Source: Calamus simplicifolius (lineage: Eukaryota > Streptophyta > Magnoliopsida > Arecales > Arecaceae). Taken from it: a stretch of DNA of 64,000 nt. The position numbers and the translations under genes were made by a program. Every line of letters starts with the position of its first letter. The first letter of the stretch is position 1. Location: positions 202,051 through 266,050 of the forward strand of contig UESW01001684.1 in NCBI GenBank assembly GCA_900491605.1, read 5' to 3'. Positions 44,452-55,239 of this stretch are shown one piece after another. The notes beneath the pieces are model-generated. The model saw only the letters and a program-made list of their open reading frames with translations, ran no database searches and was not told the origin of the DNA.

Positions 44452-45300
44452 TTCATCTCTATCAAAGTGGGGAATGGTGAGAATACCTCTCTTTGGTTTG
44501 ACTCTTGGAGACCTCTTGGTCCTATTTGTTCTTCCCCCAATGCTAGAGTTATTTTGGATTCGGGTCTTCCCAAGGATGCTAAAGTCAGTGCCATCCTCTA
44601 TGATGGATTCTGGAGATGGCCTGTTGCTAATTCCTTTGATCTGATTACTTTGAAAGATGAAGCTCGATCTCTCCCTCTGCCTGATTGCAGCCACCTAGAT
44701 CAAGCTCTCTGGAATGGATCTTGTGATTTCTCTATTAAAAAGGTTTGGAATTGCCTTCGCACCTCTTCTCAGCCGGTTGCCTGGGCTCATCTTCTTTGGT
44801 TTAAGCATCATGTTCCTCGTCATTCCTTCATCTCATGGTTAGCTTTTAGAGGACGGCTCTCTACACAGGACCGCCTTCAATCTTTTGGTCTTCAATGTCT
44901 CTCTTCATGTATTCTATGTCAAGGCACTACTGAGGACCATAACCATCTGTTCTTTAACTGCTCTTTCTCCTATCGGATCTGGACTTCCATTGCCGGTAAG
45001 TGCGCCTTGAGGTATTATTCTTCTTCCTTAGGGCAGTTAAGGCAGTGGCTTTGCAGAAGCATCAAAGGTTCCTCTCTCCACTCCACCATCTGCAGACTTG
45101 CTCTGGGAGCTTCTTTGTACTTCATTTGGCATGAAAGGAACTCTCGCAGTCATGGGAACCGACCTCTTAATGAAGTTGGTGTTATCTCTAAGATTATGGA
45201 GTCGGTTAGAATGAGCTTGGATGGCGCAACTTTTCCTGGCAACGCTGCTAATCTACACCTGATCAGATGTTGGCAACTCTCTCCTTCACTTCTGCGATAA
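44443..45300 (+). CDS. LINE-7 ORF2, part after LINE-8 (zf-RVT)
   Basis: 285-codon frame completing LINE-7 ORF2. It starts within KGFISIKVGNGENTSLWFDSWR, continues through the NARVILDSGLPKDAKVSAIL segment, and ends with zf-RVT: FKHHVPRHSFISWLAFRGRLS, CILC, EDHNHLFFNC. The family tail YFIWHERNSRSHG precedes the stop. It contains no frameshift. The first codon is an artefact of the LINE-8 break; the protein continues from 43501. Confidence 0.88.
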   Translation: MKGFISIKVGNGENTSLWFDSWRPLGPICSSPNARVILDSGLPKDAKVSAILYDGFWRWPVANSFDLITLKDEARSLPLPDCSHLDQALWNGSCDFSIKKVWNCLRTSSQPVAWAHLLWFKHHVPRHSFISWLAFRGRLSTQDRLQSFGLQCLSSCILCQGTTEDHNHLFFNCSFSYRIWTSIAGKCALRYYSSSLGQLRQWLCRSIKGSSLHSTICRLALGASLYFIWHERNSRSHGNRPLNEVGVISKIMESVRMSLDGATFPGNAANLHLIRCWQLSPSLLR

Positions 45301-45423
45301 CTTCCTCTTTTTCTACTGATTTAGTTGCACTTTTCGGCTGTATCCTTTGTATGGTGTCCTCTTGGCAGGGGCTTTAGATCATTTTCGGGGAATGTTATCC
45401 CCCAGTTGTTTTCTATTTCCTTT

Positions 45424-45435
45424 GGGGTTCGCCCC
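45424..45435 (+). other. LINE-7 3'-UTR hairpin with UUCG loop
   Basis: GGGG-TTCG-CCCC, about 60 bases before poly(A). The UUCG tetraloop is a known very stable RNA loop type. Confidence 0.65.
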
Positions 45436-46392
45436 GTGATCTTGTACCTACTCTCTCTTTTCCATTAGCAATACATCTTACACTTTAACTTTCAAAAAAA
45501 AAAAAAAAAAGTAAGACAAAGAATGTTCTTATCAATGGGGATCTTTCCTCTCTCCGCACTGAACTCGATGGCCTTCAATCGTCTATTGCCCGGTGGCTCA
45601 AATGTCAGCGATCTGCTTGAAAAGGAGCGAGATTGTGCTAATAGGCTGGCCACTGCCTACAAGGGGAGGGAGAGCTACGCCAAACAAAAAAGCAGAATCC
45701 AATGGCTTAAGGAAGGTGACAAAAACTCTGCCTTCTTCTTCAACTCGGTTAAAGGGAGACATAACATCAACAATATCCTCTGCATCCAGAATCAAAATGG
45801 TGAATGGATTAGAGACAAGGATCAGATTGTTCATGAAATCGTTTGCTTCTACAAGCAACTCCTAGGCACGGATTCTGGCACAGATTATGTCAGGACCGAA
45901 CAGCTTGATCCAGTTCTCTCCCCAGATCAGGTTAGCAAGTTAAGCATCCGTTTCACTGATGATGAAATTAAAGAAGCTTTCTTTCAGCTTCATCCAAATA
46001 AAGCACCAGGACTGGATGGCTTCAATGCTTATTTCTTCCAACACACTTGGCCTATCGTGGGAGCTGATATCTCTTTGGCTATTAGGGACTTTTTCTCCAC
46101 TGCTAAACTTCTCAAGGAAACAAATTGCACGGCTGTTGTGCTTATCCCCAAAGTCCCGAATGCAGCTCATCTTAAGGATTTCAGACCGATCTCCTGTTGC
46201 AATACAATCTATAAATGTATTGCAAAGCTCCTTGCTAACCGGTTAAAGGAAGTCCTCCCGTCTTTTATCAATGAGGCCCAGTCCGCTTTTGTTCAGGGAA
46301 GGCATATCGGAGACAACATTCTTATGGCTCAGGAGCTAATTCGTGGTTACCATCTTTTCACCTCCTCCCCGAACTGCGTCCTCAAAATTGAT

Positions 46393-46408
46393 ATAATGAA
46401 AGCTTTTG
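46393..46408. repeat. Target-site duplication of LINE-10, left copy
   Basis: ATAATGAAAGCTTTTG, 16 bp, repeated at 46764-46779. The uninterrupted site is present in LINE-11 near 56893-56908. Confidence 0.92.
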
Positions 46409-46482
46409 TTTTTTTTTTTTTTTTTTTTGAAAGGTAAAAGTGAATTGTATTAAAGATAAGAGGGAGAGAGAATAAGTACAAA

Positions 46483-46502
46483 CCCCGGAGTAAGAACCCG
46501 GG
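46483..46502 (-). other. LINE-10 3'-UTR hairpin
   Basis: Arms CCCGG and CCGGG around an 8-base loop on the plus strand; shape and position match the other LINE hairpins although the arm bases differ. Confidence 0.55.
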
Positions 46503-46604
46503 AGAAACAGCCAAACATAACCTACAATCACCATACGGTGAAGCAACTCCCAAGAGATCGACAGCTACAAACCCAAAACAGCATCACAAAACCACAAAAA
46601 GGAT

Positions 46605-46763
46605 TCATCGAAGCAGAGAAGCGGGAAGGTGCCAGATTTGAATCAAATGAAGATTTGGCGTAGTAAGGGGAAATTCGGATCCCTCCAACTTATGCCTGAT
46701 AGTGTCCATAATTTGACTGATGATTCTTTGCTCATTATAAAGAATACGACCATGCTTTCGAGA
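46605..46763 (-). pseudogene. LINE-10 ORF2 terminal fragment
   Basis: The last 50 or so codons of ORF2, from the ERNSRKHGR tail region (here RKHGRILYNEQ) to the stop after WHLPASLLR. The open frame continues upstream only because it reads antisense LINE-9 sequence. No functional domain remains. Confidence 0.75.
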
Positions 46764-46779
46764 ATAATGAAAGCTTTTG
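46764..46779. repeat. Target-site duplication of LINE-10, right copy
   Basis: Second copy of the 16-bp word at 46393-46408. Confidence 0.92.
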
Positions 46780-48750
46780 ATTCTGTTCGTTGGGACTTTC
46801 TTTGGGATTCTCTTCGACTGCTTGGCTTTCCTCCCATTTTCATCGGCTGGATCAAAGCCTGTGTCACTTCTGCCAGGTATTCTATTGCTATCAATGGTGA
46901 ACTCAATGGATTCTTTGAAGGGAAGAAAGGTCTCCGTCAAGGTGATCCCATCTCACCCTACTTATTTGTTATCTGCATGGACGTTCTCTCTCGGATTCTT
47001 GATAAAAAAATCCGTGCTTCCCCATCCTTCAAATTCCACTTGAGATGTCGGGATTCCAGAATTACTCATTTATGCTTTGCTGATGATCTGCTGGTTTTCT
47101 GTCGCGGCGACCTGAACTCCCAAGGAGTTGTGAAGGATACCTTCTCTTCTCTCTCCGGTTTGGTCCCAAATAATGCCAAAAGTTCGATCTTTCTTTCAGG
47201 ATTGCCGGTGGATTCTCATCATGAACTTGTAAACTTCATCGGCTTCAAGCTTGGCTCCTTTCCCATCAGATATCTGGGGGTTCCTTTGATCTCCTCGAAG
47301 CTTAGAGCTCTCGATTGCCATGCTCTTGTTGACCGTATTCTGAAGAGGATCAAGATCTGGACAAATCGTTTCCTATCCTATGCTGGAAGGTTACAACTCA
47401 TTCAATCTGTTTTATTCAGTATCCAGTCTTTTTGGAGTTCCCATTTCATTCTCCTAGTTAAGGTTCTCAAAGACATTGAAGGGATTCTATCGGCTTTTTT
47501 ATGGAAGGGATGTTCTTTGAATCGCAACGGAGCCAAAGTGGCATGGTCGGACATCTCGTGCCCGAAAGACGAAGGGGGATTGGGGATCAAAAAAATTAGA
47601 GACTGGAACTATGCCTCCATGACCCGTTATATCTGGTTATTATGCCAGCCCTGCTCTAAATCTCTATGGGCGGCGTGGGTAAAGAAGAATCTGCTTCATA
47701 AAGATCACTTTTGGGTTGCTAAAGTTCCATGGAATTGCTCCTGGACTTGGAGGAAAATCCTTAAGCTTCGGGATAGAGTAAAGGCCTATATCACAGTCAG
47801 AGTTGGGAATGGAGCTTCTACCTCCCTTTGGTTTGATTCTTGGCGAAGCCTTGGACCTATTTGCACCTCCTCAAATGCCAGAGTTATTTCTGATTCTGGT
47901 CTCAACATAGATGCAAAGGTCAGTGACATCCTCTCCTCTGGCCTCTGGAGATGGCCTGCTGCAAATTCTATTGAGCTCTTTGAATTGAAGATTGAGACTA
48001 GATCCCTTGCTTTACCCGACTGTAGTCATCCAGATCAGCTTCTTTGGGATGGTTCCACCGCTTTCTCCATTAAAAGAGTTTGGAACAGTATCCGTGCTCA
48101 TAGCAATCGTGTAGACTGGGCTCACCTTCTATGGTTTAAGCACCATGTTCCAAGGCACTCCTTCCTTTTATGGTTAGCGATTCGTGGTAGACTCTCTACT
48201 CAGGATCGCCTTCACTCCTTCGGTATTCACTGTCACTTAAACTGCTTTCTATGCAAAGACCATACTGAGGATCACAGCCATCTTTTCTTCAGCTGCTCGT
48301 ATTCCTTTCGGATATGGTCTTCTATTGCCAGTTTGTGCGACTTTCAGCATTATCCTTCTTCTTGGGAGCTCTTGACGCCGTGGCTATGCAGGAACATCAA
48401 GGCAACTCCCTTCTTTCCATTATTCGCAGACTGGCTCTGGGGGCTTCTTTGTACCTAATTTGGCTTGAAAGGAACTCTTGCAAGCATGGCCAAAGGCCTC
48501 TTAATGAAGCTGGGATTCTTTCCAAAATATTGGAGTCAGTTAGGGCGAGTTTGGATGGTGCTGTCTTCCCAAAGAAGGATGGTCACCAACGCTTGATTGA
48601 TAGGTGGCAGCTCTCTCCCTCCATTTCTAGTTGATCCTTTTGTGTTGATTTCTCTGTGATCCCATCACGTCTGTTCTCAGATGTTTGTTCCCTTTTAGTC
48701 TAGGGATGTTTCCCTTTTTGTGGATCTATCCCTTTTGGGCCTTTTAGTTA

Positions 48751-48769
48751 CTCTGGGGATTGCCCTGAG
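48751..48769 (+). other. LINE-9 3'-UTR hairpin
   Basis: Stem around an ATTG loop, with CTC/GAG outer pairs and GGGG opposite CCCT, including one bulge and one G-U pair. A similar stem is in LINE-11 at 58888-58907. Confidence 0.5.
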
Positions 48770-48829
48770 TCCTGTACTTTCATCCTCACATTATTAATAC
48801 ATTTCATACTTTACCTTTCAAAAAAAAAA

Positions 48830-48928
48830 GAAGTGGAGATGAAATTGGGAAGGAAGAAGAAGAAGGACAAGAAGCTTGCTGCTAGCTCTGGACTCTCCAG
48901 AGGGCTACTATCCAAATCATCCAAATGA
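48830..48928 (+). pseudogene. LINE-11 ORF1 tail
   Basis: Last 32 codons of ORF1: EVEMKLG, a lysine-rich run, then SSGLSRGLLSKSSK and a TGA at 48926-48928. The stop overlaps the ORF2 ATG (48925) as ATGA. The 5' side is the LINE-9 poly(A), so no start exists. Confidence 0.8.
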
Positions 48929-49032
48929 CCAAGGTTGCTGCCTGGAACATCAGGGGTCTAAACGATCCCTCTAAGCATTCGGATGTTAAAAATCTTGTAC
49001 ATACCCAAAAAATCTCCTGTATAGCTCTCCTT

Positions 49033-49047
49033 GAGACCAAGATCAAT
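49033..49047. repeat. Target-site duplication of LINE-12, left copy
   Basis: GAGACCAAGATCAAT, 15 bp, repeated at 55240-55254 after the LINE-12 poly(A). Confidence 0.95.
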
Positions 49048-49196
49048 GAGCTGCTCTTAGCGGCAATCGGAGCAACAGCATCCGCTGGCATCGCCACAGG
49101 GATGGGAGCTTCTCTCTAGGATGGGAGCTTCTCTCTCTTGGTTTTTGCTCGCCCGCTCCCGTTCTTTCTTGACTGTTTTTTGATTTGGTCTTCATG
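49048..49196 (+). promoter_or_regulatory. LINE-12 5' UTR (probable internal promoter region)
   Basis: 149 bp between the element 5' end and the first ORF1 ATG. It is pyrimidine-rich toward the ORF and contains an 18-bp word twice, 19 bp apart (49100-49117 and 49119-49136). LINEs of this type usually carry an internal promoter in the 5' UTR; no specific promoter element is identified here. Confidence 0.5.
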
Positions 49197-51369
49197 GCTT
49201 CCACCAAGGATCTCGGCACTCCTTTCGCCCCCACCTCTCATGGAAGTAGGAGTAGGGATAAGGAAGCTCCGACTCCCTCTTCGGTCCATTTTCTTCCCGC
49301 TTCCTGTGTTTCCTCCATGACGTTCCCGAGCGATGCCGTTTCTTCTTGTTTGCCTCGTGGGTCTGGGATTGCTTCTCCTAAATGTGCAGGAGTCCCAGTT
49401 TCTTCTTCTGTGATTTTGAAGGATGATTCTCCTGGCAGTGCTTCTGCCGCTGTTATTCCATCCGGGATGGACCCCAGCAAGCAGGGAAGCTCCTCTGGCT
49501 GCTTCTGTCCTACATCGTCCGCTAAACTCCCTTGTGCCGATTCTTCATGCTATATGACATGCGGGGTTTACTCATTGGTTCCGGTGATGGCGAAGCTTCT
49601 CCTCCGTCGAGCTCTCCTCCTTCGAGCGCTCAGGTTCTGCGGAAACCATCTTGCCCGGTCCGTGGCGCCCGCTGGACCGATGGTCCGTGCTCTGCTCCGA
49701 GTGACGCTCCACAGGTACCCGATTCTACTATTTTGCCATGTCACTCAAATTTTGAAATTAGTTCGGCAATGTTCCCGCCGCTTCAGCCCATCCCTGTTTC
49801 CTTGGAGATTTCTCCTCCCTCGGCTCTTCCGAAGGACTCCCATGGCGCCTCCTGTGAGCAGGACGTTGCAATGGGCTCGCATCCGTCCGACTGGGCGTCC
49901 TTGCTTAAAGCGACCCCTTCTTCTATGCAGCTCAAATTCATTAAACCGGAGTTTTGTTCGATTGAGGGCAAGCTCACTATAAAACTTCCTTCTTCAGTGG
50001 CACAGAAAGGCTCATCTATCTGGAAGAACACCATGGTGGGGTTTTTCCTGGACAAACTTCCTTTCTCTCTGGTTCAAGCATCCGCAATGAAGCACTGGGG
50101 CAAGCTCGGTTTGCTGAATGTTCTAAGTAACGGCAACGGTTTCTTTTTCTTCAATTTCCCTGACTCGGGTAGCCTTAATGAAGCTCTGGAGGGCGGTCCT
50201 TGGCACTTTGGGGGGAGACCTATCTTCTTAAAGAGATGGTCCTCATGCATGAATCTTTCAATGGAGGGCTGCAGGAAAGTCCCGATCTGGGCTCACTTCT
50301 ACAACGTCCCTCTGGAGTTTTGGACTGAAGACGGCCTTAGTTACATTGCAAGCAAGGTCGGGAAGCCACTGCATGCTGACAAAATGACAACCTCTCTAAG
50401 GAGACTAAGCTATGCCAGAATTTGTATTGAGATTGATATAAATGATTCTCTCCCGGACGCTTTCGATATCGAATTGGAGGATGGGAGTGTTGCTGGAATC
50501 CAAATTGCTTACAACTGGATCCCAAAGAGGTGCTCTATTTGTAAGGTGTTCGGGCACCTATCTTCTAATTGCAAGAAAGCTGGTCATCAGGTTTGGATTC
50601 CTAAACCTGCTCATCCAAATTCGTCTCCACTACGTGATGGGGAATGGAAGACTGTGAATTCTAACCGTAAGGCAGAGCCGGGCAATCCTCCACTCTCGTC
50701 CAAAGCTAAGCACGTCTCTGTTTCTATGACTCAGGCTGTTCCTAACCAGGAAGCCCTTCCAATGTATGGTTTGCACTCTTCTGTCAATTCTTTCGATGCC
50801 CTGAGATCGGATGAGGCTCTCCCTGCTATGCATTTGCATGCTGAGTCTGCAGCTGCGGCTGACGATCCGATTGCTGCCGTCGTCGACCGGATTGCAGCCG
50901 TTGTCGACCCGATTCCAGTTGACGATCCGCTTGACTCAGGAGTCGGAGATCCGATAGCATCTGACGATCTAGCTTATGATGGAGTGGGCGATCCGTTAGC
51001 TGTTGATGATCCGAGTGGTACAGGAGCTGGTGATCCGTTTGCATTTGACGATCCGAATGCTTTTGTTGTTCCGATCGCCAGCTCCTCTGCTTCTCCTGTT
51101 GGGAATCGATCTGGCCTCTTTCGCTGTCCTGACGACATCTCTTTGATTTCTAATGTTCAGCTGGGGATTTCTTCTGCTCCTACTGCGGATGACTCCACCT
51201 GCCTTTCGGAGACTACCCCCTCGTCACCCTCTTGCTCTACTCTTCTTGCTAGGAAACTGCTTATGGTTGATGAAGTGGAGATGAAACTGGGAAGGAAGAA
51301 GAAAAGGACAAGAAGATTGCTGGAAGCTCGGGTAATTCCAGAGGGAAGCTTTCCACGTCTTCCAAATGA
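49197..51369 (+). CDS. LINE-12 ORF1: gag-like RNA-binding protein (frameshifted)
   Basis: ORF1 likely starts at ATG 49197 (MASTKDLGTPFAP), in a frame open to 49982. The main frame is 49526-51430, so a frameshift falls near 49526-49580. The main frame has a serine/proline-rich N-terminus, a DUF4283-like domain at about 49920-50310 (MQLKFIKPEF; GGPWHFGGRPIFLKRW) and a zinc knuckle at 50531-50572 (CSICKVFGHLSSNC, CX2CX4HX4C). Then come HQVWIPKPAH, a stretch of DDP/GDP motifs (about 50859-51070), SCSTLLARKL and a basic tail. A lost A in the run near 51300 shifts the end; in the frame seen in LINE-11, ORF1 would stop at the TGA 51367-51369 inside ATGA. The role is RNA binding in the retrotransposition particle. 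Confidence 0.85.
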
Positions 51370-54300
51370 TCAAATTAGCCTCATGGAACATCAGGGGTCT
51401 AAACGATCCCTCAAAGCAGTCGGAAGTTAAAAATCTTGTACATACTCAAAAAATCTCCTGTATAGCTCTCCTTGAGACCAAGATCAATCCAAGCAATAAA
51501 GAGAAGTTCCAGACGTCCCTGTTTACGGGATGGGATTGCATTAACTTTTATGATGGGAATTGCTCGGGCAGAATTTGGATCTGGTGGGACCCTAAAAAGC
51601 TCCTAGCAACTGTTATCTCCAAGCTTGATCAAATTATTCATCTGTCTCTCACTGTCATTAGCTCTGGAGAGCGTTTTGCCGCTTCTTTTGTCTACGGCTC
51701 AAATGATCTGGTGGCTCGCCGTCGGCTCTGGATGAACTTGATTGATCATGCTGCCTCCTTCTCCCATCTGCCGTGGCTTCTTATGGGAGACTTCAATGCA
51801 ATCCGCTTCAGGCAAGAAGAAAAGGAGGTAGTTCTCAATGGCCGAGTCATATGGATGATTTCAATAACGCTCTGTTTGATGCCGGTTTGGACGACCTTCG
51901 CTTCAGTGGATTTCTCTTCACTTGGCATAACTCAAGAGCTATTGGCCACATCATGTGCAAGCTTGATAGGGCTCTTGTGAATCCTCTATGGCTCAACCTC
52001 TTCCACCACTCGAGTGCTAAATTTCTTCCTTTTGGTCTCTCTGACCATTCGCCGGCAGTTGTGGATCTTGGTCTGTGTATTCCTCTATTCAAACCCCCCT
52101 TTAAATTCTTCAACTTCTGGTCTGAGTTTGACGAATTCCTCCCGTTAGTTGAAAGAATTTGGAACACCCCGGTGGCTGGTCACTCCATGTTCAAAGTCTA
52201 CAGAAAATTGAAGTTATTAAAATTTGCTCTCAAGGATCTGTGTAAGACAAAGAATGACCTTATCAATGGTGATCTCTCCTCTCTCCGCACCGAGCTCGAT
52301 GACCTCCAATCGTCTATTGCTGGTGGTTCAAATGTCAGTGATTTGCTGGATAAGGAGCTTGACTGTGCTAAAAGGTTGGCCACTGCCTATAAGGGGAGGG
52401 AGAGCTACGCCAAACAGAGAAGCAGAATTCAATGGCTTAAAGAAGGTGACAAGAACTCTGCCTTTTTCTTCAACTCGGTTAAAGGGAGACATAACACCAA
52501 CAAAATCCTCTGTATCCAGAATCAAAATGGTGAATGGATTAGAGAGAAGGATCGGATTGCTCATGAAATCGTCTGCTTCTACAAGCAACTCCTCGGCACG
52601 GATTCTGGCACAGCATATGACGGATCCGACCTGCTCGGTCTCTTCCTTGATCCAGTTCTTTCCCCGGATCAGGTTAGCAAGTTAAGCAACGGTATCACTG
52701 AGGATGAAATTAAAGAGGCTTTCTTTCAGCTGCACCCTAATAAAGCTCCGGGTCCGGATGGCTACAATGCTTATTTCTTCCAGCACACTTGGCCTATCGT
52801 GGGAGCTGATATCTCTATGGCTATTAGGGACTTTTTCTCCACAGCTGAGCTACTCAAGGAAGCAAATTGCACGACTGTTGTGCTTATCCCCAAAGTCCCG
52901 AATGCAGCAAATCTTAAGGATTTCAGACCGATCTCCTGCTGCAATACAATCTATAAATGTATTGCAAAGCTCCTTGCTAACCGATTGAAGGCTGTCCTCC
53001 CGTCTTTTATCAATGAGGCCCAGTCTGCGTTTGTTCAGGGACGGCACATCGGAGACAACATTCTCATGGCTCAGGAGCTAATTCGGGGTTACCATCTTTC
53101 CACCTCCTCTCCAAATTGTGTTCTCAAAATTGATATAATGAAAGCATTTGATTCTGTGCGTTGGGCCTTTCTTTGGGATTCTCTTCGTCGGCTTGGCTTC
53201 CCTCCCATTTTCATCGGCTGGATCAAAGCCTGTGTCACTTCAGCCAGATATTCTATTGCTATCAATGGCGAACTCAATGGTTTCTTTGAAGGGAAGAAAG
53301 GACTTCGTCAAGGTGATCCCATCTCACCCTACTTATTTATAATCTGCATGGAAGTTTTCTCCCGGATCCTAGATCAAAAAATCCGTGCTTCCCAAACTTT
53401 CAAATTCCACTTGAGATGTCGGGAATCCAGAATTTCTCATTTATGTTTTGCTGATGATCTTCTGGTTTTCTGCCGCGGTGACCTGAACTCCATTAGAGTT
53501 GTGAAGGATGCTCTGGATACCTTCTCCTCCCTCTCTGGTTTAGTCCCAAATAATGCCAAAAGTTCGATCTTTCTCTCAGGTGTGCCGGATGATTCTCATC
53601 ACGATCTTGTTAACTTCATCGGCTTCAAGCTTGGCTCCTTTCCCATTAGATATCTGGGAGTTCCTTTGATCTCCTCGAAGCTTAGAGCTCTCGATTGCCA
53701 TGCTTTGGTTGATCGCATTCTGAAAAGGATCAAGATCTGGACAAACCGTTTTCTCTCCTATGCTGGAAGGTTACAACTCATTCAATCTGTTTTATTCAGT
53801 ATCCAGTCTTTTGGAGTTCCCACTTTATTCTCCCTGTCAAGGTTCTCAATGACATTGAAGGGATTCTGTCGGCTTTCTTATGGAAGGGATGTTCTTTGAA
53901 TCGCAATGGTGCTAAAGTGGCCTGGTCGGACATCTCTTGCCCGAAAGAGGAAGGGGGTTTGGGGATCAAAAAAATGAGAGATTGGAACTATGCCTCCATG
54001 ACCCGCTATATCTGGTTATTATGCCAGCCCTGCTCTAAATCTTTGTGGGCGGCGTGGGTAAAGAAGAATCTGCTTCACAAAGATCACTTTTGGGTTGCTA
54101 AAGTTCCATGGAATTGCTCTTGGACTTGGAGGAAAATTCTTAAGCTTCGGGATAGAGTGAAGGCCTTTATCACTGTCAAAGTGGGGAATGGAGCCTCTAC
54201 TTCCCTTTGGTTTGATTCTTGGAGAAGTCTTGGACCTATATGCACTTCCTCAAATGCTAGAGTTATTTCTGACTCTGGTCTCAACAAAGATGCAAAGGTC

Positions 54301-55017
54301 AGTGACATCCTCTCCTCTGGCCAATGGAGATGGCCTGCTGCAAACTCTATTATGCTCATTGACTTAAAGGATGAGACTAGATCCCTTCCTTCACCCGACT
54401 GCAGTCATCCAGATCAGCTTCTTTGGGATGGTTCCACCGCTTTCTCCATTAAAAGAGTTTGGAACAGTATCCGTGCTCATGGCAGGCGTGTTGACTGGAC
54501 TCATCTTCTTTGGTTTAAGCACCACGTTCCGAGGCACTCCTTCATTTTATGGCTAGCGTTCCGTGGTAGGCTATCTACTCATGATCGTCTTCGCTCCTTT
54601 GGTATCCACTGTCACTTAACCTGTTATCTTTGCCAAGAACAATCAGAGGATCATTGCCATCTATTTTTCAGCTGCCCTTTCTCTTTCCGGATCTGGTCTT
54701 TTATTGCGACTATGTGTGACCTTGAGCATTTTCCTTCTTCATGGGAGCTCTTGAGACCGTGGCTCTGCAAAAACATCAAAGGCTCTTCCCTTCATTCCAT
54801 TATCTGCAGACTGGCTTTAGGTGCTTCGCTATATCTCATTTGGTCTGAAAGGAACTCTCGCAAGCATGGTCAGCGACCTCTTAATGAAGTGGGCATTATT
54901 ACAAAAATTTTGGAGTCCGTAAGGGCGAGTCTGGATGGCGCTACTTTCCCCAAGAAGAAGAAGGCTCATCTCACTTTGATTGCAAAGTGGCAGCTCCCTT
55001 CCTCTATTTTGCGTTGA
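51366..55017 (+). CDS. LINE-12 ORF2: endonuclease, reverse transcriptase, zf-RVT (two frameshifts)
   Basis: Full ORF2 in three open pieces: 51366-51980, 51773-53899 and 53896-55017. Endonuclease: MIKLASWNIRGLNDP, ETKINPSNKEK, GDFNAIRF (about 51787), SDHSPAVVDLG (about 52045). Reverse transcriptase: HPNKAPGPDGYNAYFF, KIDIMKAFDSVRW, GLRQGDPISPYLF, CFADDLLVFCRGD (about 53445), IRYLGVPLIS. C-terminus: GGLGIKKMRDWN, VAKVPWNCSWTWRK, zf-RVT with CYLC and EDHCHLFFSC, and the tail LIWSERNSRKHGQ. The frameshifts are a missing A near 51818 and a missing T in the T run near 53810. Both are single-base and could be sequence errors. ATG 51366 overlaps the presumed ORF1 stop as ATGA. No RNase H domain follows. 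Confidence 0.92.
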
Positions 55018-55145
55018 CGACTTCGATTGGGCCATTGGATTATATTCCTTCTGCTTACAATGTAATTATATTATCATCTGATCGCCCTTGTGTCTGGAGA
55101 TAATTCTCCTGTTGGCGGTTGTTTGCCCCTTGTTTTCCTCTTTTT

Positions 55146-55158
55146 CGGGGATGCCCCG
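55146..55158 (+). other. LINE-12 3'-UTR hairpin
   Basis: CGGGG-ATG-CCCCG, perfect 5-bp stem with 3-base loop, about 60 bases before poly(A). Confidence 0.65.
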
Positions 55159-55239
55159 AGCTATTGTACATCACTTGCCTTTACCTTTTAGTAATATAAT
55201 TAACACTTTCACCTTTCAAAAAAAAAAAAAAAAAAAAAA

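Larger units (their letters stand above)
43189..45510 (+). mobile_element. LINE-7: 5'-truncated LINE, split by LINE-8
   Basis: Plus-strand LINE starting at the IEGILSAFLWKG motif immediately after the LINE-6 poly(A), interrupted at 43502-44437 by LINE-8, and ending in poly(A) at 45494-45510. The flanking 14-bp duplication shows that 43501 and 44452 were adjacent before LINE-8 inserted. It keeps only the end of ORF2 and the 3' UTR. Confidence 0.9.
46409..46763 (-). mobile_element. LINE-10: short 5'-truncated LINE inside LINE-9
   Basis: Minus-strand insertion of only 355 bp: poly(T) from 46409 to about 46428, the 3' UTR and about 50 terminal ORF2 codons. It is flanked by a perfect 16-bp target-site duplication. 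It belongs to a different subfamily from its host and is closest to LINE-15 (shared protein text RIISQIMDTIRHKLEGSEFP). Confidence 0.93.
45511..48634 (+). pseudogene. LINE-9 ORF2, broken and interrupted
   Basis: ORF2 from between the endonuclease and the reverse transcriptase to the natural stop at 48632. Landmarks: WLKEGDKNSAFFFNSVKGR; HPNKAPGLDGFNAYFF (P replaced by L in the usual APGPDG); the KIDIMKAFDSVRW box, into which LINE-10 inserted; CFADDLLVFCRGD near 47080; and zf-RVT near 48130-48300. Changes relative to LINE-11: an extra C near 45590 (frameshift), a 12-bp in-frame loss after EQLD, a 9-bp change turning LNSIRVVKDALDTF into LNSQGVVKDTF, and a lost A near 48402 (frameshift). Main open pieces: 45589-46408, 46768-48458 and 48403-48634. 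Confidence 0.87.
45511..48829 (+). mobile_element. LINE-9: LINE tandem unit 1, split by LINE-10
   Basis: Plus-strand LINE copy starting at KTKNVLINGDL, between endonuclease and reverse transcriptase, directly after the LINE-7 poly(A). It is interrupted by LINE-10 at 46409-46763 and ends in poly(A) at 48820-48829. It is nearly identical to the matching parts of LINE-11 (about 56003-58967) and LINE-13. Its tail is followed at once by an ORF1 tail (GAAGTGGAGATGAAA), the start of tandem unit 2. Confidence 0.88.
49048..55239 (+). mobile_element. LINE-12: full-length L1-type LINE
   Basis: A complete element of 6192 bp: 5' UTR (49048-49196), ORF1, ORF2, a 3' UTR with hairpin, and poly(A) at 55218-55239. 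A perfect 15-bp target-site duplication flanks it, so both ends are defined. It is inserted in ORF2 of LINE-11. Both ORFs are whole apart from a few single-base frameshifts. This is the reference copy for the family in this window. Confidence 0.95.

Noticed and set aside
44438..44594. Upstream extension of the LINE-8 minus-strand frame
   Set aside because: This part is antisense to LINE-7 ORF2 beyond the target-site duplication and does not belong to LINE-8.
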